DNA of 64,000 nucleotides from Micromonospora ferruginea. Lineage in GTDB: Bacteria > Actinomycetota > Actinomycetes > Mycobacteriales > Micromonosporaceae. The stretch is from contig NZ_CP059322.2 of NCBI RefSeq assembly GCF_013694245.2, positions 6,331,001 to 6,395,000 on the forward strand, read 5' to 3'. The translations under genes were made by a program, and so were the position numbers. Positions 24,759-33,427 of this stretch are shown here, one piece after another (the first letter of the stretch is position 1; the number at the start of each line of letters is the position of its first letter). The notes beneath the pieces were generated by a model. That model saw only the letters and a list, made by a program, of their open reading frames with translations. It ran no database searches and was not told the DNA's origin.

Positions 24759-24804
24759 AGCGGTATACCTCAGAGGCATATTTGTGACGCTGAGGTATAC
24801 CGCT
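24759..24804. repeat. 15-bp perfect inverted repeat built on GGTATACC
   Basis: AGCGGTATACCTCAG (24759-24773) and its exact complement (24790-24804) flank a 16-nt spacer. Each arm is itself centred on the palindrome GGTATACC. A further overlapping palindrome, TATaCCTCAGAGGcATA, covers 24764-24780. GAGG(T/C)ATA thus occurs three times. It may be an operator for a dimeric repressor, a transcript-end hairpin for purH, or a dispersed intergenic element; I cannot tell which. Confidence 0.7.
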
Positions 24805-24904
24805 TCAAGCACCTCAATGCCGCTGGCCCCGACACGCCGGAAGGCCGGTGGCGCAACGCGCCGGACCCGGGCGGCCCGCCATCCGCGCGTCCGGCCGTGC
24901 GCCG

Positions 24905-24934
24905 TTGCCGGCCGCCGTGGGCGGTTGCTAGCGT
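24905..24934 (+). promoter_or_regulatory. Promoter of the secreted hypothetical gene
   Basis: A -35 TTGCCG (24905-24910) and -10 TAGCGT (24929-24934) have 18-nt spacing, with a predicted start near 24941, about 52 nt before the ATG at 24993. Confidence 0.45.
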
Positions 24935-24992
24935 GTGCCCGGCGACGATCGATCGACCGTCTCCGCTGTTCAGGAGCCCCGGCAGGTGTGCC

Positions 24993-25454
24993 ATGCGCGT
25001 GCGCGACCGGTTGACCGCCGTCGTCGTCACGCTGTCGTTCGCCCTGGCCGCGCCCGGCTCTGCCGCCGGCCCGCCTTCCGCCGGACCCGTCGCCGTCGCG
25101 TCGATCGCCGCCGACCTGCTCCTCGCCGGACCCGTCGTCGCAGGGTCGAGCGTCCCGGGCCCGGCCGTCGCCCGGTCCGCCGTCGTACCCGCCTCGGGGT
25201 GTCGGGCCGGACCGGTCGCGTCGGTCGGCGGGTACCCGCAACGGCGGTGCGCGGAGCTTCCCGGCGGGCGGTGGAGCGACCGGCGCGATGGCCTCGCCTA
25301 CGGCGACGGGCCGGACGACCCGCTTCCGGCCGCGCCCCCGAGGGTGGCCGACCCGGTCGTGCCGGCCCGGTTCGTGCCCGGGCCACGGCCGCCGGCCCTG
25401 CCGCTGCCGCCGCGTGGCGCGCCGGCGGCGCGGGCGCCGCCGCCCACCGCCTGA
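24993..25454 (+). CDS. Secreted hypothetical protein
   Basis: This 153-residue protein has a typical Sec signal peptide: a basic MRVRDR, a hydrophobic core LTAVVVTLSFALA and an APGSAAG cleavage zone. The mature part is low-complexity, rich in Pro, Ala, Val and Arg, with two Cys residues (ASGCRAG, QRRCAEL). There is no recognisable domain. An upstream promoter and the signal peptide make this the most credible frame. Composition is weak evidence in such GC-rich DNA, so it could still be non-coding. Confidence 0.5.
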   Translation: MRVRDRLTAVVVTLSFALAAPGSAAGPPSAGPVAVASIAADLLLAGPVVAGSSVPGPAVARSAVVPASGCRAGPVASVGGYPQRRCAELPGGRWSDRRDGLAYGDGPDDPLPAAPPRVADPVVPARFVPGPRPPALPLPPRGAPAARAPPPTA

Positions 25455-25547
25455 GCCGCATCGGAAACCGCCGCGTCGACCCGGCGGTTCCGTCGCGAGC
25501 CGACGTCGCTCACGGGGGCGCGCCTCACGCCACCCGAACGCCGAATC

Positions 25548-25583
25548 GAGCCCCGCCCCCACTTCCTCCGGGGGGCGGGGCTC
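25548..25583. terminator. Terminator of the second oligopeptide operon
   Basis: A 13-bp perfect stem (25548-25560 with 25571-25583, 10-nt loop) touches the stop codon of the dppF-like gene and faces the convergent hypothetical gene. Confidence 0.8.
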
Positions 25584-26604
25584 AGACGTCCGGACGCACC
25601 TCGGCGAAGTGGCAGGCCGACGGGTGCGGGTCGGCCGCCCGGGGCACGGTCTGCGGGTCCTGGACGGCGCACACCTCCTCCGCCTTCCAGCACCGGGTGC
25701 GGAACCGGCAGCCGGACGGCGGGTCGGCCGGGCTGGGCACGTCACCGGTGAGCCGGATGACGGTCCGCCGGTCGCGGGCCTCCGGGTCGGGCACCGGGAC
25801 CGCGGAGAGCAGCGCCTGGGTGTACGGGTGGGTGGCGCGCTGGTAGATCTGCTCCTCGGTGCCGATCTCCACGATCCGGCCCAGGTACATCACCGCCACC
25901 CGGTCGCAGATGTGCCGGACCACCGACAGGTCGTGCGCGATGAAGATGTAGGAGAGCCCGAACTCGTCCTGGAGCTGCTCCAACAGGTTGATCACCTGGG
26001 CCTGGATGGAGACGTCCAGGGCGGACACCGGCTCGTCGCAGACGATGATCTCGGGTCGCAGCGCCAGCGCCCGGGCGATGCCGATGCGCTGCCGTTGGCC
26101 GCCGGAGAACTGGTGCGGATAGCGGTTGATGTGCTCCGGGTTGAGCCCGACCACGTCCAGCAGCTCCCGCACCCGCTGGCGCCGGCTGCCCTTCGGCGCG
26201 GCGTCCGGGTGGATCACGAACGGTTCGCCGACGATGTCGCCGACCGTCATCCGCGGGTTGAGCGAGGTGTACGGGTCCTGCATCACCATCTGCATGTTCC
26301 GCCGCAGCCGGCGCAGCTCCGACCCGGAGGCCCGGAACAGGTCCCGACCCTCCAGCGTGGCCCGGCCGGAGGTCGCCGTCTCCAGCCGCATGAGCAGCCG
26401 GGCCAGCGTGGACTTGCCGCAGCCGGACTCGCCGACCACGCCGAGCGTCTCGCCGCGGCGCAGCTCGAAGCTCACCCCGTCGACCGCCCGCACCGCGCCG
26501 ATCTGCCGCTTGAACAGCACGCCCTGGGTGATCGGGAAGTGCTTGACCAGCTCGTCGACCCCGAGGATCGTCTCGCCGCGCACCTTGGCCGGGTCAGCGG
26601 TCAT
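25582..26604 (-). CDS. Oligopeptide ABC transporter ATPase, DppF type (second system)
   Basis: This 340-residue ATPase is the last gene of the second importer. Its motifs are Walker A GESGCGKST, Q-loop MQDPYTSLNPRMT, signature FSGGQRQRIGIARAL, Walker B IIVCDEPVSALD and H-loop IAHDLS. The oligo_HPY tail has CRFRTRCWKAEEVC. Long identical stretches are shared with the protein at 10331-11347 (for example the signature-to-Walker-B region), showing duplication. It overlaps the upstream dppD-type gene by 11 nt. Confidence 0.94.
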   Translation of the reverse strand: MTADPAKVRGETILGVDELVKHFPITQGVLFKRQIGAVRAVDGVSFELRRGETLGVVGESGCGKSTLARLLMRLETATSGRATLEGRDLFRASGSELRRLRRNMQMVMQDPYTSLNPRMTVGDIVGEPFVIHPDAAPKGSRRQRVRELLDVVGLNPEHINRYPHQFSGGQRQRIGIARALALRPEIIVCDEPVSALDVSIQAQVINLLEQLQDEFGLSYIFIAHDLSVVRHICDRVAVMYLGRIVEIGTEEQIYQRATHPYTQALLSAVPVPDPEARDRRTVIRLTGDVPSPADPPSGCRFRTRCWKAEEVCAVQDPQTVPRAADPHPSACHFAEVRPDV

Positions 26605-27607
26605 CGTGGACCTCCTGCGCGAAGTGGCACGCGCTGGTCCGGCCGTCGCCGAGGACCAGGTCGTGGGGCACCTCGTCGACGCAGACCTGCCGCGCGTACG
26701 GGCAGCGGGGGTGGAACGGGCAGCCGGACGGGATCCGCATCAGGTTCGGCGGCAGCCCCCGGATGGTCGACAGCGCCTGGCCGCGCACGTCGAGCCGGGG
26801 AATCGACTCCAACAACCCCTTGGTGTACGGGTGCGCGGGCGCCCGGTAGAGCGGGCGCACGTCGGCGTGCTCGACGATGCGGCCGGCGTACATGACCGCG
26901 ATCCGGTCCGCCACGCCGGCCACCACCCCGAGGTCGTGGGTGATCAGGATCAGGGCCATGCCGAGGTCCCGGCGCAGGTCGGCCAGGAGGTCCATGATCT
27001 GCGCCTGCACGGTGACGTCGAGCGCCGTGGTGGGTTCGTCGGCGATCAGCACCTTCGGGTCCAGCGCCAGCGCCATGGCGATCATGACGCGCTGCCGCAT
27101 CCCGCCGGAGAACTGGTGCGGGTAGTCGCCGAGCCGCTTCGCCGCGGCCGGGATCCGGACCAGGTCCATCAGCTCGACCGTGCGGCGGCGCGCGTCGGCC
27201 CGGGACATTCCGGCCCGCTCGCGCAGCGACTCGCCGATCTGCCAGCCGACCGGGAAGACCGGGTTCAACGCGGACAGCGCGTCCTGGAAGATCATCGCGA
27301 TCTCCGTGCCGCGGATCCGCCGGCGCTCCTCCTCGCCGAGGGTGAGCAGGTCCCGCCCCCGGTAGCGGATCTCGCCGGAGCGGACGTGGGCGGGCGGGGT
27401 GTCCAGGATGCCCATGATCGCCTGGGCGGTGACCGACTTGCCGGAGCCGGACTCGCCCAGCACGGCGAGCGTCTCACCGGCGTCCAGGTGGTAGCTCACC
27501 CCGTTGATCACCCGGGCCACGCCCTCGCCGGTGCGGAACTCGACGTGCAGGTCCCGTACCTCCAGCAGGTGCCCGTCGGGCGGGGTGGGGGAGGCGGGTG
27601 TCGGCAT
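26594..27607 (-). CDS. Oligopeptide ABC transporter ATPase, DppD type (second system)
   Basis: This 337-residue ATPase starts at ATG 27607 (MPTPASPTPP). Its motifs are Walker A GESGSGKS, Q-loop IFQDALSALNPVF, signature FSGGMRQRVMIAMAL, Walker B VLIADEPTTALD and H-loop LITHDLGVVAG. The C-terminal Cys cluster GCPFHPRCPYARQVC agrees with the oligo_HPY/iron-sulfur site of some DppD proteins. It forms the mixed ATPase pair with the DppF-type protein. The gap to the upstream permease gene is 5 nt. Confidence 0.94.
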   Translation of the reverse strand: MPTPASPTPPDGHLLEVRDLHVEFRTGEGVARVINGVSYHLDAGETLAVLGESGSGKSVTAQAIMGILDTPPAHVRSGEIRYRGRDLLTLGEEERRRIRGTEIAMIFQDALSALNPVFPVGWQIGESLRERAGMSRADARRRTVELMDLVRIPAAAKRLGDYPHQFSGGMRQRVMIAMALALDPKVLIADEPTTALDVTVQAQIMDLLADLRRDLGMALILITHDLGVVAGVADRIAVMYAGRIVEHADVRPLYRAPAHPYTKGLLESIPRLDVRGQALSTIRGLPPNLMRIPSGCPFHPRCPYARQVCVDEVPHDLVLGDGRTSACHFAQEVHDDR

Positions 27608-27612
27608 GGGTC

Positions 27613-28569
27613 TCACCGCAGCTTCGGGTCGAAGGCGTCGCGGATCGCGTCGCCGAGCATGATGAAGGCGAGCACGGTCAGCGCGAGGAACGTCGACGGG
27701 ACGATCAGCGGCGTCGCCGACTCGCGCATGTGCACCCGGCCCGCGTCGATGTCGATGCCCCAGGAGATGGTCGGCGCCTTCAGGCCGATGCCGAGGAAGC
27801 TCAGCGTGGCCTCGGCCGCGATGAACGACCCGAGCGCGATGGTGAGCACCACGATCGCCGGGGCGAGCGCGTTCGGCAGGATGTGCCGCCACATGATCCG
27901 GCCGTTGCCGGCGCCGAGCATCCGGGCGGCGGCCACGTAGTCCTGCTCCCGGGCGGTGATGACCGAGGAGCGCACCACCCGGGCCGCGGTGGTCCAGCCG
28001 AGCAGCGCCAGCACCAGGATGACCGCGAGCAGGCGTACCGTCTCGCCGCTGGTGCTGACCCGCTTGAGCAGCACGATCGCGGCCAGCAGCAGCGGGATGC
28101 CGAGCACGATGTCGATCACCCGGGAGAGCACCGCGTCCAACCAGCCGCCGAAGAAGCCGGCCAGCATCCCGACCACCAGCGCGATCGCGCCGGTGATCAG
28201 CGCCGAGAGCGCGCCGACCAGCAGCGAGGCGCGCGCGCCGTAGACCGCCCGGGCGAACGTGTCGCAGCCCTGGAAGTCGTACCCGAAGATGGCCCCGCCG
28301 GACGGCCCGGCGTGCTGCCGGGACAGCACGCAGTCGCGCGGGTCGTTGGAGGTGAACAGCCCGGGGGCGACGGCCATCGCGGCGACCAGCACGACCAGCA
28401 GCAGGCTCAGCCAGAAGACCGGGTTGCGGCGCAGGTCGCGCCAGGCGTCGCCGGCCAGGCTGCGCGGCCGGCCCGGCTCGCCGGCCCGGTCCGGGGTGCC
28501 CGGCTCGCCGGAGACGCCCCGCCGCGCCGACTGGTCCTCGGTCGCCGCCACCGTCTCGAAGTCACTCAT
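27613..28569 (-). CDS. Oligopeptide ABC transporter permease, DppC type (second system)
   Basis: This 318-residue permease has a charged N-terminal tail and then the OppC_N segment DAWRDLRRNPVFWLSLLLVV. Two Cys residues lie in the first periplasmic loop (NDPRDCVLSRQ and GYDFQGCDTFARAV), unlike the paralogue at 8301. The EAA loop is AARMLGAGNGRIMWRHILPN, and it ends FDPKLR. The start codon lies within the end of the DppB-type gene (8-nt overlap). Confidence 0.93.
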   Translation of the reverse strand: MSDFETVAATEDQSARRGVSGEPGTPDRAGEPGRPRSLAGDAWRDLRRNPVFWLSLLLVVLVAAMAVAPGLFTSNDPRDCVLSRQHAGPSGGAIFGYDFQGCDTFARAVYGARASLLVGALSALITGAIALVVGMLAGFFGGWLDAVLSRVIDIVLGIPLLLAAIVLLKRVSTSGETVRLLAVILVLALLGWTTAARVVRSSVITAREQDYVAAARMLGAGNGRIMWRHILPNALAPAIVVLTIALGSFIAAEATLSFLGIGLKAPTISWGIDIDAGRVHMRESATPLIVPSTFLALTVLAFIMLGDAIRDAFDPKLR

Positions 28570-29500
28570 ATCTGATCCTCGGGTCGAGTACGGCGTAGAG
28601 CACGTCCACCACCAGGTTGGACAGCAGGTAGACCACGACGAGCACGCTGACGATGCCGACCACCAGCGGGCCGTCCTCGGTGCGGATGCCGCGGAACAGG
28701 TTGAAGCCGACGCCGGGGATGTTGAACACGCCCTCGGTGATGATCGCGCCGCTCATCAGGTTGCCGAGTTCGACGCCGAGGAAGGTGACCACCGGGATGA
28801 GCGAGTTGCGCAGCACGTGCACGCCGACGATGCGGCGTCGCACCAGGCCCTTCGCGCGGGCGGTCCGCACGTAGTCGGCGCGCAGGTTCTCCGACACCGA
28901 CGTGCGGGTCAGCCGCAGCGCGGTGGCCAGCGACAGCGAGCCGAGCACGATGCCGGGCAGCAGCAGCGCCCAGAGCGACGGTTGCGCGCCGGCGGTGGGC
29001 GGGAAGATCGGCCAGCGTACGCCGAGGAAGTACTGGGCCAGCGGGGCCAGCACGATGGTCGGGATGCCGAGCACGAGCAGCGTGAGGACGAGCGTCGCGT
29101 GGTCGAAGACGCCGGCGCGCCGGATGCCGGCGATCACTCCGGCGGTGACCCCGACGAGGATGGTCACGGCCATCGCGATCAGGGCGAGCTTGACGGTGAC
29201 CGGCCAGGCGGCGGCGAGGATGTCGCCGATCTGCCGGCCGGTCAGCGACTGGCCGAGGTCGCCCCGGAGCAGGCCGCCCAGGTAGTTGAAGTAGCGGTAG
29301 AAGAAGCCGCCGATCCCGGTCGCGTCCAGGTGGTACTTCTCGGTGAGGTAGGCGCGTTGCGCCGCGGTGACCGGTCGTTCCCCGGCGAGCGCCTGGATCG
29401 GGTCGCCCTGCCCGGCGAACATCAACGCGTAGACGATCAGCGTGGTCCCGAAGAAGGCGAGGACCATCTGGAGCAGTCGCCGCAGGATGAACCGGAGCAT
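28562..29500 (-). CDS. Oligopeptide ABC transporter permease, DppB type (second system)
   Basis: This 312-residue permease takes ATG 29500 as start because MLRFILRRLLQMVLAFFGTT is the canonical first helix; in-frame upstream starts would add a non-family tail. It has the binding-protein-dependent permease domain with EAA loop RTARAKGLVRRRIVGVHVLR and ends LDPRIRYE. A 15-bp hairpin (29543-29578) precedes it and follows the SBP gene. Confidence 0.92.
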   Translation of the reverse strand: MLRFILRRLLQMVLAFFGTTLIVYALMFAGQGDPIQALAGERPVTAAQRAYLTEKYHLDATGIGGFFYRYFNYLGGLLRGDLGQSLTGRQIGDILAAAWPVTVKLALIAMAVTILVGVTAGVIAGIRRAGVFDHATLVLTLLVLGIPTIVLAPLAQYFLGVRWPIFPPTAGAQPSLWALLLPGIVLGSLSLATALRLTRTSVSENLRADYVRTARAKGLVRRRIVGVHVLRNSLIPVVTFLGVELGNLMSGAIITEGVFNIPGVGFNLFRGIRTEDGPLVVGIVSVLVVVYLLSNLVVDVLYAVLDPRIRYE

Positions 29501-29542
29501 GCTGGCCAGTGTGCCGAAAGCCGGGCAAATGCGGGCCAATGC

Positions 29543-29578
29543 CAGGGCCGGGCCACCCGTGGGGGTGGCCCGGCCCTG
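29543..29578 (-). terminator. Intercistronic hairpin after the second SBP gene
   Basis: A 15-bp perfect stem (29543-29557 with 29564-29578, 6-nt loop) lies between the SBP stop (29591) and the permease start (29500). It has the same place and likely the same purpose as the hairpin at 7169-7209 in the first operon, although the sequences differ. Confidence 0.75.
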
Positions 29579-29590
29579 TGGTCGGTCAGG

Positions 29591-31189
29591 TCAGGCGCGT
29601 TCGATCTTCAGCAGGTCCACCCGGTCGAAGAGGTCCACGTGGACGTTCTTGACCTTGGTCGAGTGGCCGAAGTTGTTCTGCCCGTACCGCAGCGGGATCA
29701 CCGGCATGTCCTGCGCCAGCAGGTCCTCCGCCGCCTGGTACTTCTTGACCGCCTCGTCCTCGGTCGCCGCGCGGGCGCCCTCGGCGAGCAGCTTGTCGAA
29801 CTCCGGGTTGCTGTAGCCGTAGTAGTTCGACGAGCCGTTGGTGCTGTACAGCGGGCCCAGGTAGTTCTCCATGGACGGGTAGTCCATCACCCAGCCCATC
29901 CGGAACAGGCCGACCGACTGCTTCTGCTTGAGCTTGGTCAGCAGGTCCGCGAACTTCGGCTCGGCGGTGCCGACGCAGTCCACACCCAGGTTCGTCTTGA
30001 GCTGGTTGCAGGTGGCGTCGATCCAGTCCTTGTGGCCGCCGTCGCCGTTGTAGGACAGCTCGATCTTCTTCGGGCCGCCCGCGGCCTCGTACATGGCCTT
30101 GGCCTTGGCCGGGTCGAACGAGCCGGCGGTGCCGATGGTGTTCTCCCGGTAGCCGGCGACCACCGGCGAGACGAACGAGCGGGCCGGCTGCTGCGAGTCC
30201 TTGAAGATCGACTTGGTGATCTCGTCCCGGTCGATCGCCATCGAGATGGCCTTGCGCACCTCGGGCTTGGCGAACTCCTTCTGGAACGTCGGGAACGCCA
30301 GCACCTGCAGCGACGAGGCCGGGCTCTGCTGGAACCGGTCACCGAGGTCGGTGGCGGCGGTCGACAGGTTCTCGGTCGGGATCGTCTTGATCACGTCGAG
30401 GTTGTCCGACAGCACGTCCGCGTACGCGGCGGTCGGCTGCTGGTAGATCCGGAACTCGACGCCACCCACCTTGGGCTGCTGGCCCGGGAACGCGTCGTAC
30501 TTCTCCACCTCGACCTTGGCGTCGTGCTGCCAGTTGCCCTTCATCTTGAACGGGCCCTGGCCGATCGGCGCCTGCTCGTAGCCGTCGGCGAGCACGCCCG
30601 GCGCGGAGAAGGCCGCCTTGGGCAGCGGGTAGAAGGCGGTGTAGCCGAGCATGGTCTTGAAGTCCACGTACGGCTCGGTGAGCGTCACGGTGAAGGTCAG
30701 GTCGTCGACCTTCTTCAGGCCGCTGAGCGTCTTCGCCTTCGGCGTCTCGCCCTGCAGGTCGTCGTAGCCGGCGATCTTCTCGAAGAAGTAGCTGGAGTTC
30801 TGGCCGTTCGGCGCGTACGCGCCGTAGTTCCAGGCGTCGACGTAGTTGTCGGCGGTGACCTTCTCGCCGTTGTGGAACGTGTAGCCGGGCTTCAGCTTGA
30901 TCGTCCAGACCTTGTTGTCCGACGACGTCACCTTCTCGGCGGCCACCTCGTGCGGCTTGTTCGCCTCGTCGTAGTCGACGAGCGGGCTGAACAGGGCCGA
31001 CAGCACCTGCGAGCCACTGGTCTCGTTGGTGTTGGTCGGCACCAGGTGCTGCGGCTCGGCGATCTCGATCCGCACGGCCGCATCGGGGTCGCTTGCGCCG
31101 CCGCTGCCGCCGCCCGAGCCGCAGGCCGCCAGGCCCAGGGTCACCGCGAGCGGGAGCGCGGTCCAGGCCGCGAGCCTACGAACACGCAT
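29591..31189 (-). CDS. Oligopeptide ABC transporter substrate-binding lipoprotein (second system)
   Basis: This 532-residue SBP_bac_5 lipoprotein starts at ATG 31189 after GAGGAG. The signal peptide ends in the lipobox LAAC with Cys23. A Gly/Ser linker, the family signature FHNGEKVTADNYVDAWNYGA, and RKAISMAIDRDEITKSIFKD follow. It is the extracytoplasmic receptor for the importer encoded downstream. It is clearly paralogous to the SBP at 5511-7154, with shared segments such as LVPTNTNETSG against LVPANTTETGG. Ligand preference is unknown. Confidence 0.93.
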   Translation of the reverse strand: MRVRRLAAWTALPLAVTLGLAACGSGGGSGGASDPDAAVRIEIAEPQHLVPTNTNETSGSQVLSALFSPLVDYDEANKPHEVAAEKVTSSDNKVWTIKLKPGYTFHNGEKVTADNYVDAWNYGAYAPNGQNSSYFFEKIAGYDDLQGETPKAKTLSGLKKVDDLTFTVTLTEPYVDFKTMLGYTAFYPLPKAAFSAPGVLADGYEQAPIGQGPFKMKGNWQHDAKVEVEKYDAFPGQQPKVGGVEFRIYQQPTAAYADVLSDNLDVIKTIPTENLSTAATDLGDRFQQSPASSLQVLAFPTFQKEFAKPEVRKAISMAIDRDEITKSIFKDSQQPARSFVSPVVAGYRENTIGTAGSFDPAKAKAMYEAAGGPKKIELSYNGDGGHKDWIDATCNQLKTNLGVDCVGTAEPKFADLLTKLKQKQSVGLFRMGWVMDYPSMENYLGPLYSTNGSSNYYGYSNPEFDKLLAEGARAATEDEAVKKYQAAEDLLAQDMPVIPLRYGQNNFGHSTKVKNVHVDLFDRVDLLKIERA

Positions 31190-31257
31190 GGAGTCTCCTC
31201 ATCTCCTCACGCTGCGCGGTCGGCCCGGCGCTGGGTGACGCTGCGCAACGAGCCGTA

Positions 31258-31287
31258 ACGGTAGGTCGCGATGCGGCGGGTCGACAA
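31258..31287 (-). promoter_or_regulatory. Promoter of the second oligopeptide operon
   Basis: A -35 TTGTCG (31287-31282) and -10 TACCGT (31263-31258) are separated by 18 nt. The predicted leader is about 60 nt. The rest of the 243-nt divergent gap to folD shows nothing further that I can name. Confidence 0.5.
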
Positions 31288-31432
31288 CGGTTGGGTAACG
31301 GAGTGGTGACGCATCGTGCCCGAATGTTCCGTTTTGAGGGATGTCTCGTGACTCTGAGTGATGAAGGCCACGCGTCAGCGCGTTGTCGGCGGGCGTCGCG
31401 GTCCCGCCTCGCGGACGTGAGACGATCACCTG

Positions 31433-32296
31433 GTGACGGCGACGATCCTGGACGGCAAGGCCACGGCGGCGGAGATCAAGGACGAGCTGCGGGCGCGGGT
31501 CAAGGCGCTCGCCGAGCGGGGCATCACCCCCGGCCTCGGCACGGTCCTGGTCGGGGAGGACCCCGGCTCCCAGGCGTACGTCAACGGCAAGCACCGCGAC
31601 TGCGCCGAGGTCGGCATCGCCTCGCTGCGGGTGACGCTGCCCGCCGACGCCACCCAGGAGCAACTGGACGCGGCGCTGGCCGAGCTGAACGCCGACCCGG
31701 CCTGCCACGGCTACATCGTGCAGCTCCCGCTCCCGGCCCACCTGGACACCCAGCGGGCGCTGGAGTCCATCGACCCGGACAAGGACGCCGACGGCCTGCA
31801 CCCGGTCAACCTGGGCCGGCTGGTGCTCGGCTACGACGCCCCGCTGCCCTGCACCCCGCGCGGCATCGTCGAACTGCTGCGCCGGCACGACGTGCCGCTG
31901 CGCGGCGCGAACGTCGCCGTGGTGGGCCGGGGCAACACGGTCGGCCGGCCGCTCGGCCTGCTGCTCACCCGGCGCAGCGAGAACGCCACCGTCACGCTCT
32001 GCCACACCGGCACCCTCGACCTCGCCTCGCACACCCGCGCGGCCGAGGTGGTGATCGTCGCCGCCGGCGTGCCCGGGCTGCTCACCGCCGACATGGTCAC
32101 CCCCGGCGCGACCGTGGTGGACGTCGGCATCACCCGGGTGATCGGCGACGACGGCAAGGGTCGCTACACCGGCGACGTCGACCCGGAGGTGGCCGAGGTG
32201 GCCGGCAGGATCGTCCCGATGCCGGGCGGCGTCGGGCCGATGACCCGGGCCATGCTGCTGACCAACGTGGTCGAGCGGGCCGAGCGGGACCGCTGA
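31433..32296 (+). CDS. folD: Bifunctional methylene-THF dehydrogenase / methenyl-THF cyclohydrolase
   Basis: This 287-residue enzyme interconverts 5,10-methylene- and 10-formyl-tetrahydrofolate with NADP, supplying formyl groups to PurN and PurH. Signatures are EDPGSQAYVNGKHRDCAEVG (YxxxK catalytic pair), GYIVQLPLPAHLD, DADGLHPVNLGRL, the Rossmann motif VVGRGNTVGRPLG, and the C-terminal PMPGGVGPMTRAMLLTN. GTG 31433 is the start; there is no strong ribosome-binding site. Length and motifs are normal. Confidence 0.97.
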   Translation: MTATILDGKATAAEIKDELRARVKALAERGITPGLGTVLVGEDPGSQAYVNGKHRDCAEVGIASLRVTLPADATQEQLDAALAELNADPACHGYIVQLPLPAHLDTQRALESIDPDKDADGLHPVNLGRLVLGYDAPLPCTPRGIVELLRRHDVPLRGANVAVVGRGNTVGRPLGLLLTRRSENATVTLCHTGTLDLASHTRAAEVVIVAAGVPGLLTADMVTPGATVVDVGITRVIGDDGKGRYTGDVDPEVAEVAGRIVPMPGGVGPMTRAMLLTNVVERAERDR

Positions 32297-32395
32297 CCAC
32301 CCAGACAGGTCATAACCGTCCGCCCCTCGCCCGTTCGGTGCCAGGATGGCTGATACGGTCCGGGAAACCGACTGGTATCAGGGAGTGGGACGACC

Positions 32396-33346
32396 ATGGG
32401 TAAGAAGGTCACTGTCGTCGGGGCCGGCTTCTACGGCTCCACCACCGCACAGCGTCTGGCCGAGTACGACGTCTTCGACACCGTCGTCATCACCGACATC
32501 GTGGAGGGCAAGCCGGCGGGTCTCGCGCTGGACCTCAACCAGTCGCGGCCGGTCGAGGGCTTCGAGACCACGATCGTCGGCGTCACCACCGGCCCGAACG
32601 GCGAGGGCTACGAGGCCATCGAGGGCTCGGACGTCGTCGTCATCACCGCCGGCCTGCCCCGCAAGCCGGGCATGAGCCGGATGGACCTGCTGGAGACCAA
32701 CGCCAAGATCGTTCGCCAGGTCTCCGAGAACGTCGCCAAGTACGCCCCGAACGCCGTCGTCATCGTGGTGTCGAACCCGCTCGACGAGATGACCGCGCTG
32801 GCCCAGCTCGCCACCCAGTTCCCGAAGAACCGGGTGCTCGGCCAGGCCGGCATGCTCGACACCGCCCGGTTCACCAACTTCGTCGCCGAGGCGCTGAGCG
32901 TACCGGTGAAGTCGGTGCGGACCCTGACCCTCGGCTCGCACGGCGACACCATGGTCCCGGTCCCGTCCAAGAGCACCGTGAACGGCAAGCCGCTGCGCGA
33001 CGTCATGCCGGCCGAGCAGATCGAGGAGCTGGTCGTCAAGACCCGCAACGGTGGCGCCGAGGTCGTCGCGCTGCTGAAGACCGGCTCGGCCTACTACGCT
33101 CCGTCCGCCGCCGCCGCCCGGATGGCGAAGGCTGTGGCCGAGGACTCCGGCGACGTGATGCCGGTCTGCGCCTGGGTCGACGGCGAGTACGGCATCTCCG
33201 GCGTCTACCTCGGCGTCGAGGCCGAGATCGGCGCGCAGGGCGTAAAGCGGGTCGTGGAGACCGAGCTGGACGCCGACGAGCGGGCCGCCCTGATGGAGGC
33301 CGCCGAGGCCGTCCGCGCCAAGCAGAACGACATCTCCTCCCTCTGA
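32396..33346 (+). CDS. mdh: Malate dehydrogenase (lactate dehydrogenase-like type)
   Basis: This 316-residue NAD-dependent enzyme oxidises malate to oxaloacetate. It belongs to the tetrameric LDH-like MDH branch. The nucleotide-binding motif is VVGAGFYGSTTAQ. The substrate loop is GLPRKPGMSRMDLL, with Arg at the position that selects dicarboxylates. The active-site His lies in LTLGSHGDTMVPV and NPLDEMT holds the conserved Asn. Many other actinobacteria use the cytosolic dimeric MDH, so this branch is a useful marker. Confidence 0.93.
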   Translation: MGKKVTVVGAGFYGSTTAQRLAEYDVFDTVVITDIVEGKPAGLALDLNQSRPVEGFETTIVGVTTGPNGEGYEAIEGSDVVVITAGLPRKPGMSRMDLLETNAKIVRQVSENVAKYAPNAVVIVVSNPLDEMTALAQLATQFPKNRVLGQAGMLDTARFTNFVAEALSVPVKSVRTLTLGSHGDTMVPVPSKSTVNGKPLRDVMPAEQIEELVVKTRNGGAEVVALLKTGSAYYAPSAAAARMAKAVAEDSGDVMPVCAWVDGEYGISGVYLGVEAEIGAQGVKRVVETELDADERAALMEAAEAVRAKQNDISSL

Positions 33347-33368
33347 CCCCCCCAGCACCACCCGCCGA

Positions 33369-33401
33369 AGGGCGGCCGGCTCCCCGCCGGCCGCCCTTCC
33401 G
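33369..33401. terminator. mdh terminator
   Basis: GAAGGGCGGCCGGC (33369-33382) pairs perfectly with 33388-33401 around a 5-nt loop, directly after mdh. Confidence 0.85.
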
Positions 33402-33427
33402 CGTCCCCGCCTCCCCGGGCCTCGCCG

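Larger units (their letters stand above)
24700..24992. other. purH downstream region with paired palindromes and a promoter
   Basis: This 293-nt stretch holds the large inverted repeat at 24759-24804 and, further on, a promoter for the secreted protein gene. No gene or obvious purH terminator is seen other than the inverted repeat itself. Confidence 0.5.

Noticed and set aside
24756..24992. Extension of the secreted hypothetical protein to an ATG at 24756
   Set aside because: The extension would cross the inverted repeat and the promoter and would bury the signal peptide; ATG 24993 gives a proper Sec signal.
28562..29539. Earlier start of the second DppB-type permease at 29539
   Set aside because: It would add residues absent from the family and would run into the intercistronic hairpin zone; ATG 29500 gives the canonical N-terminus.
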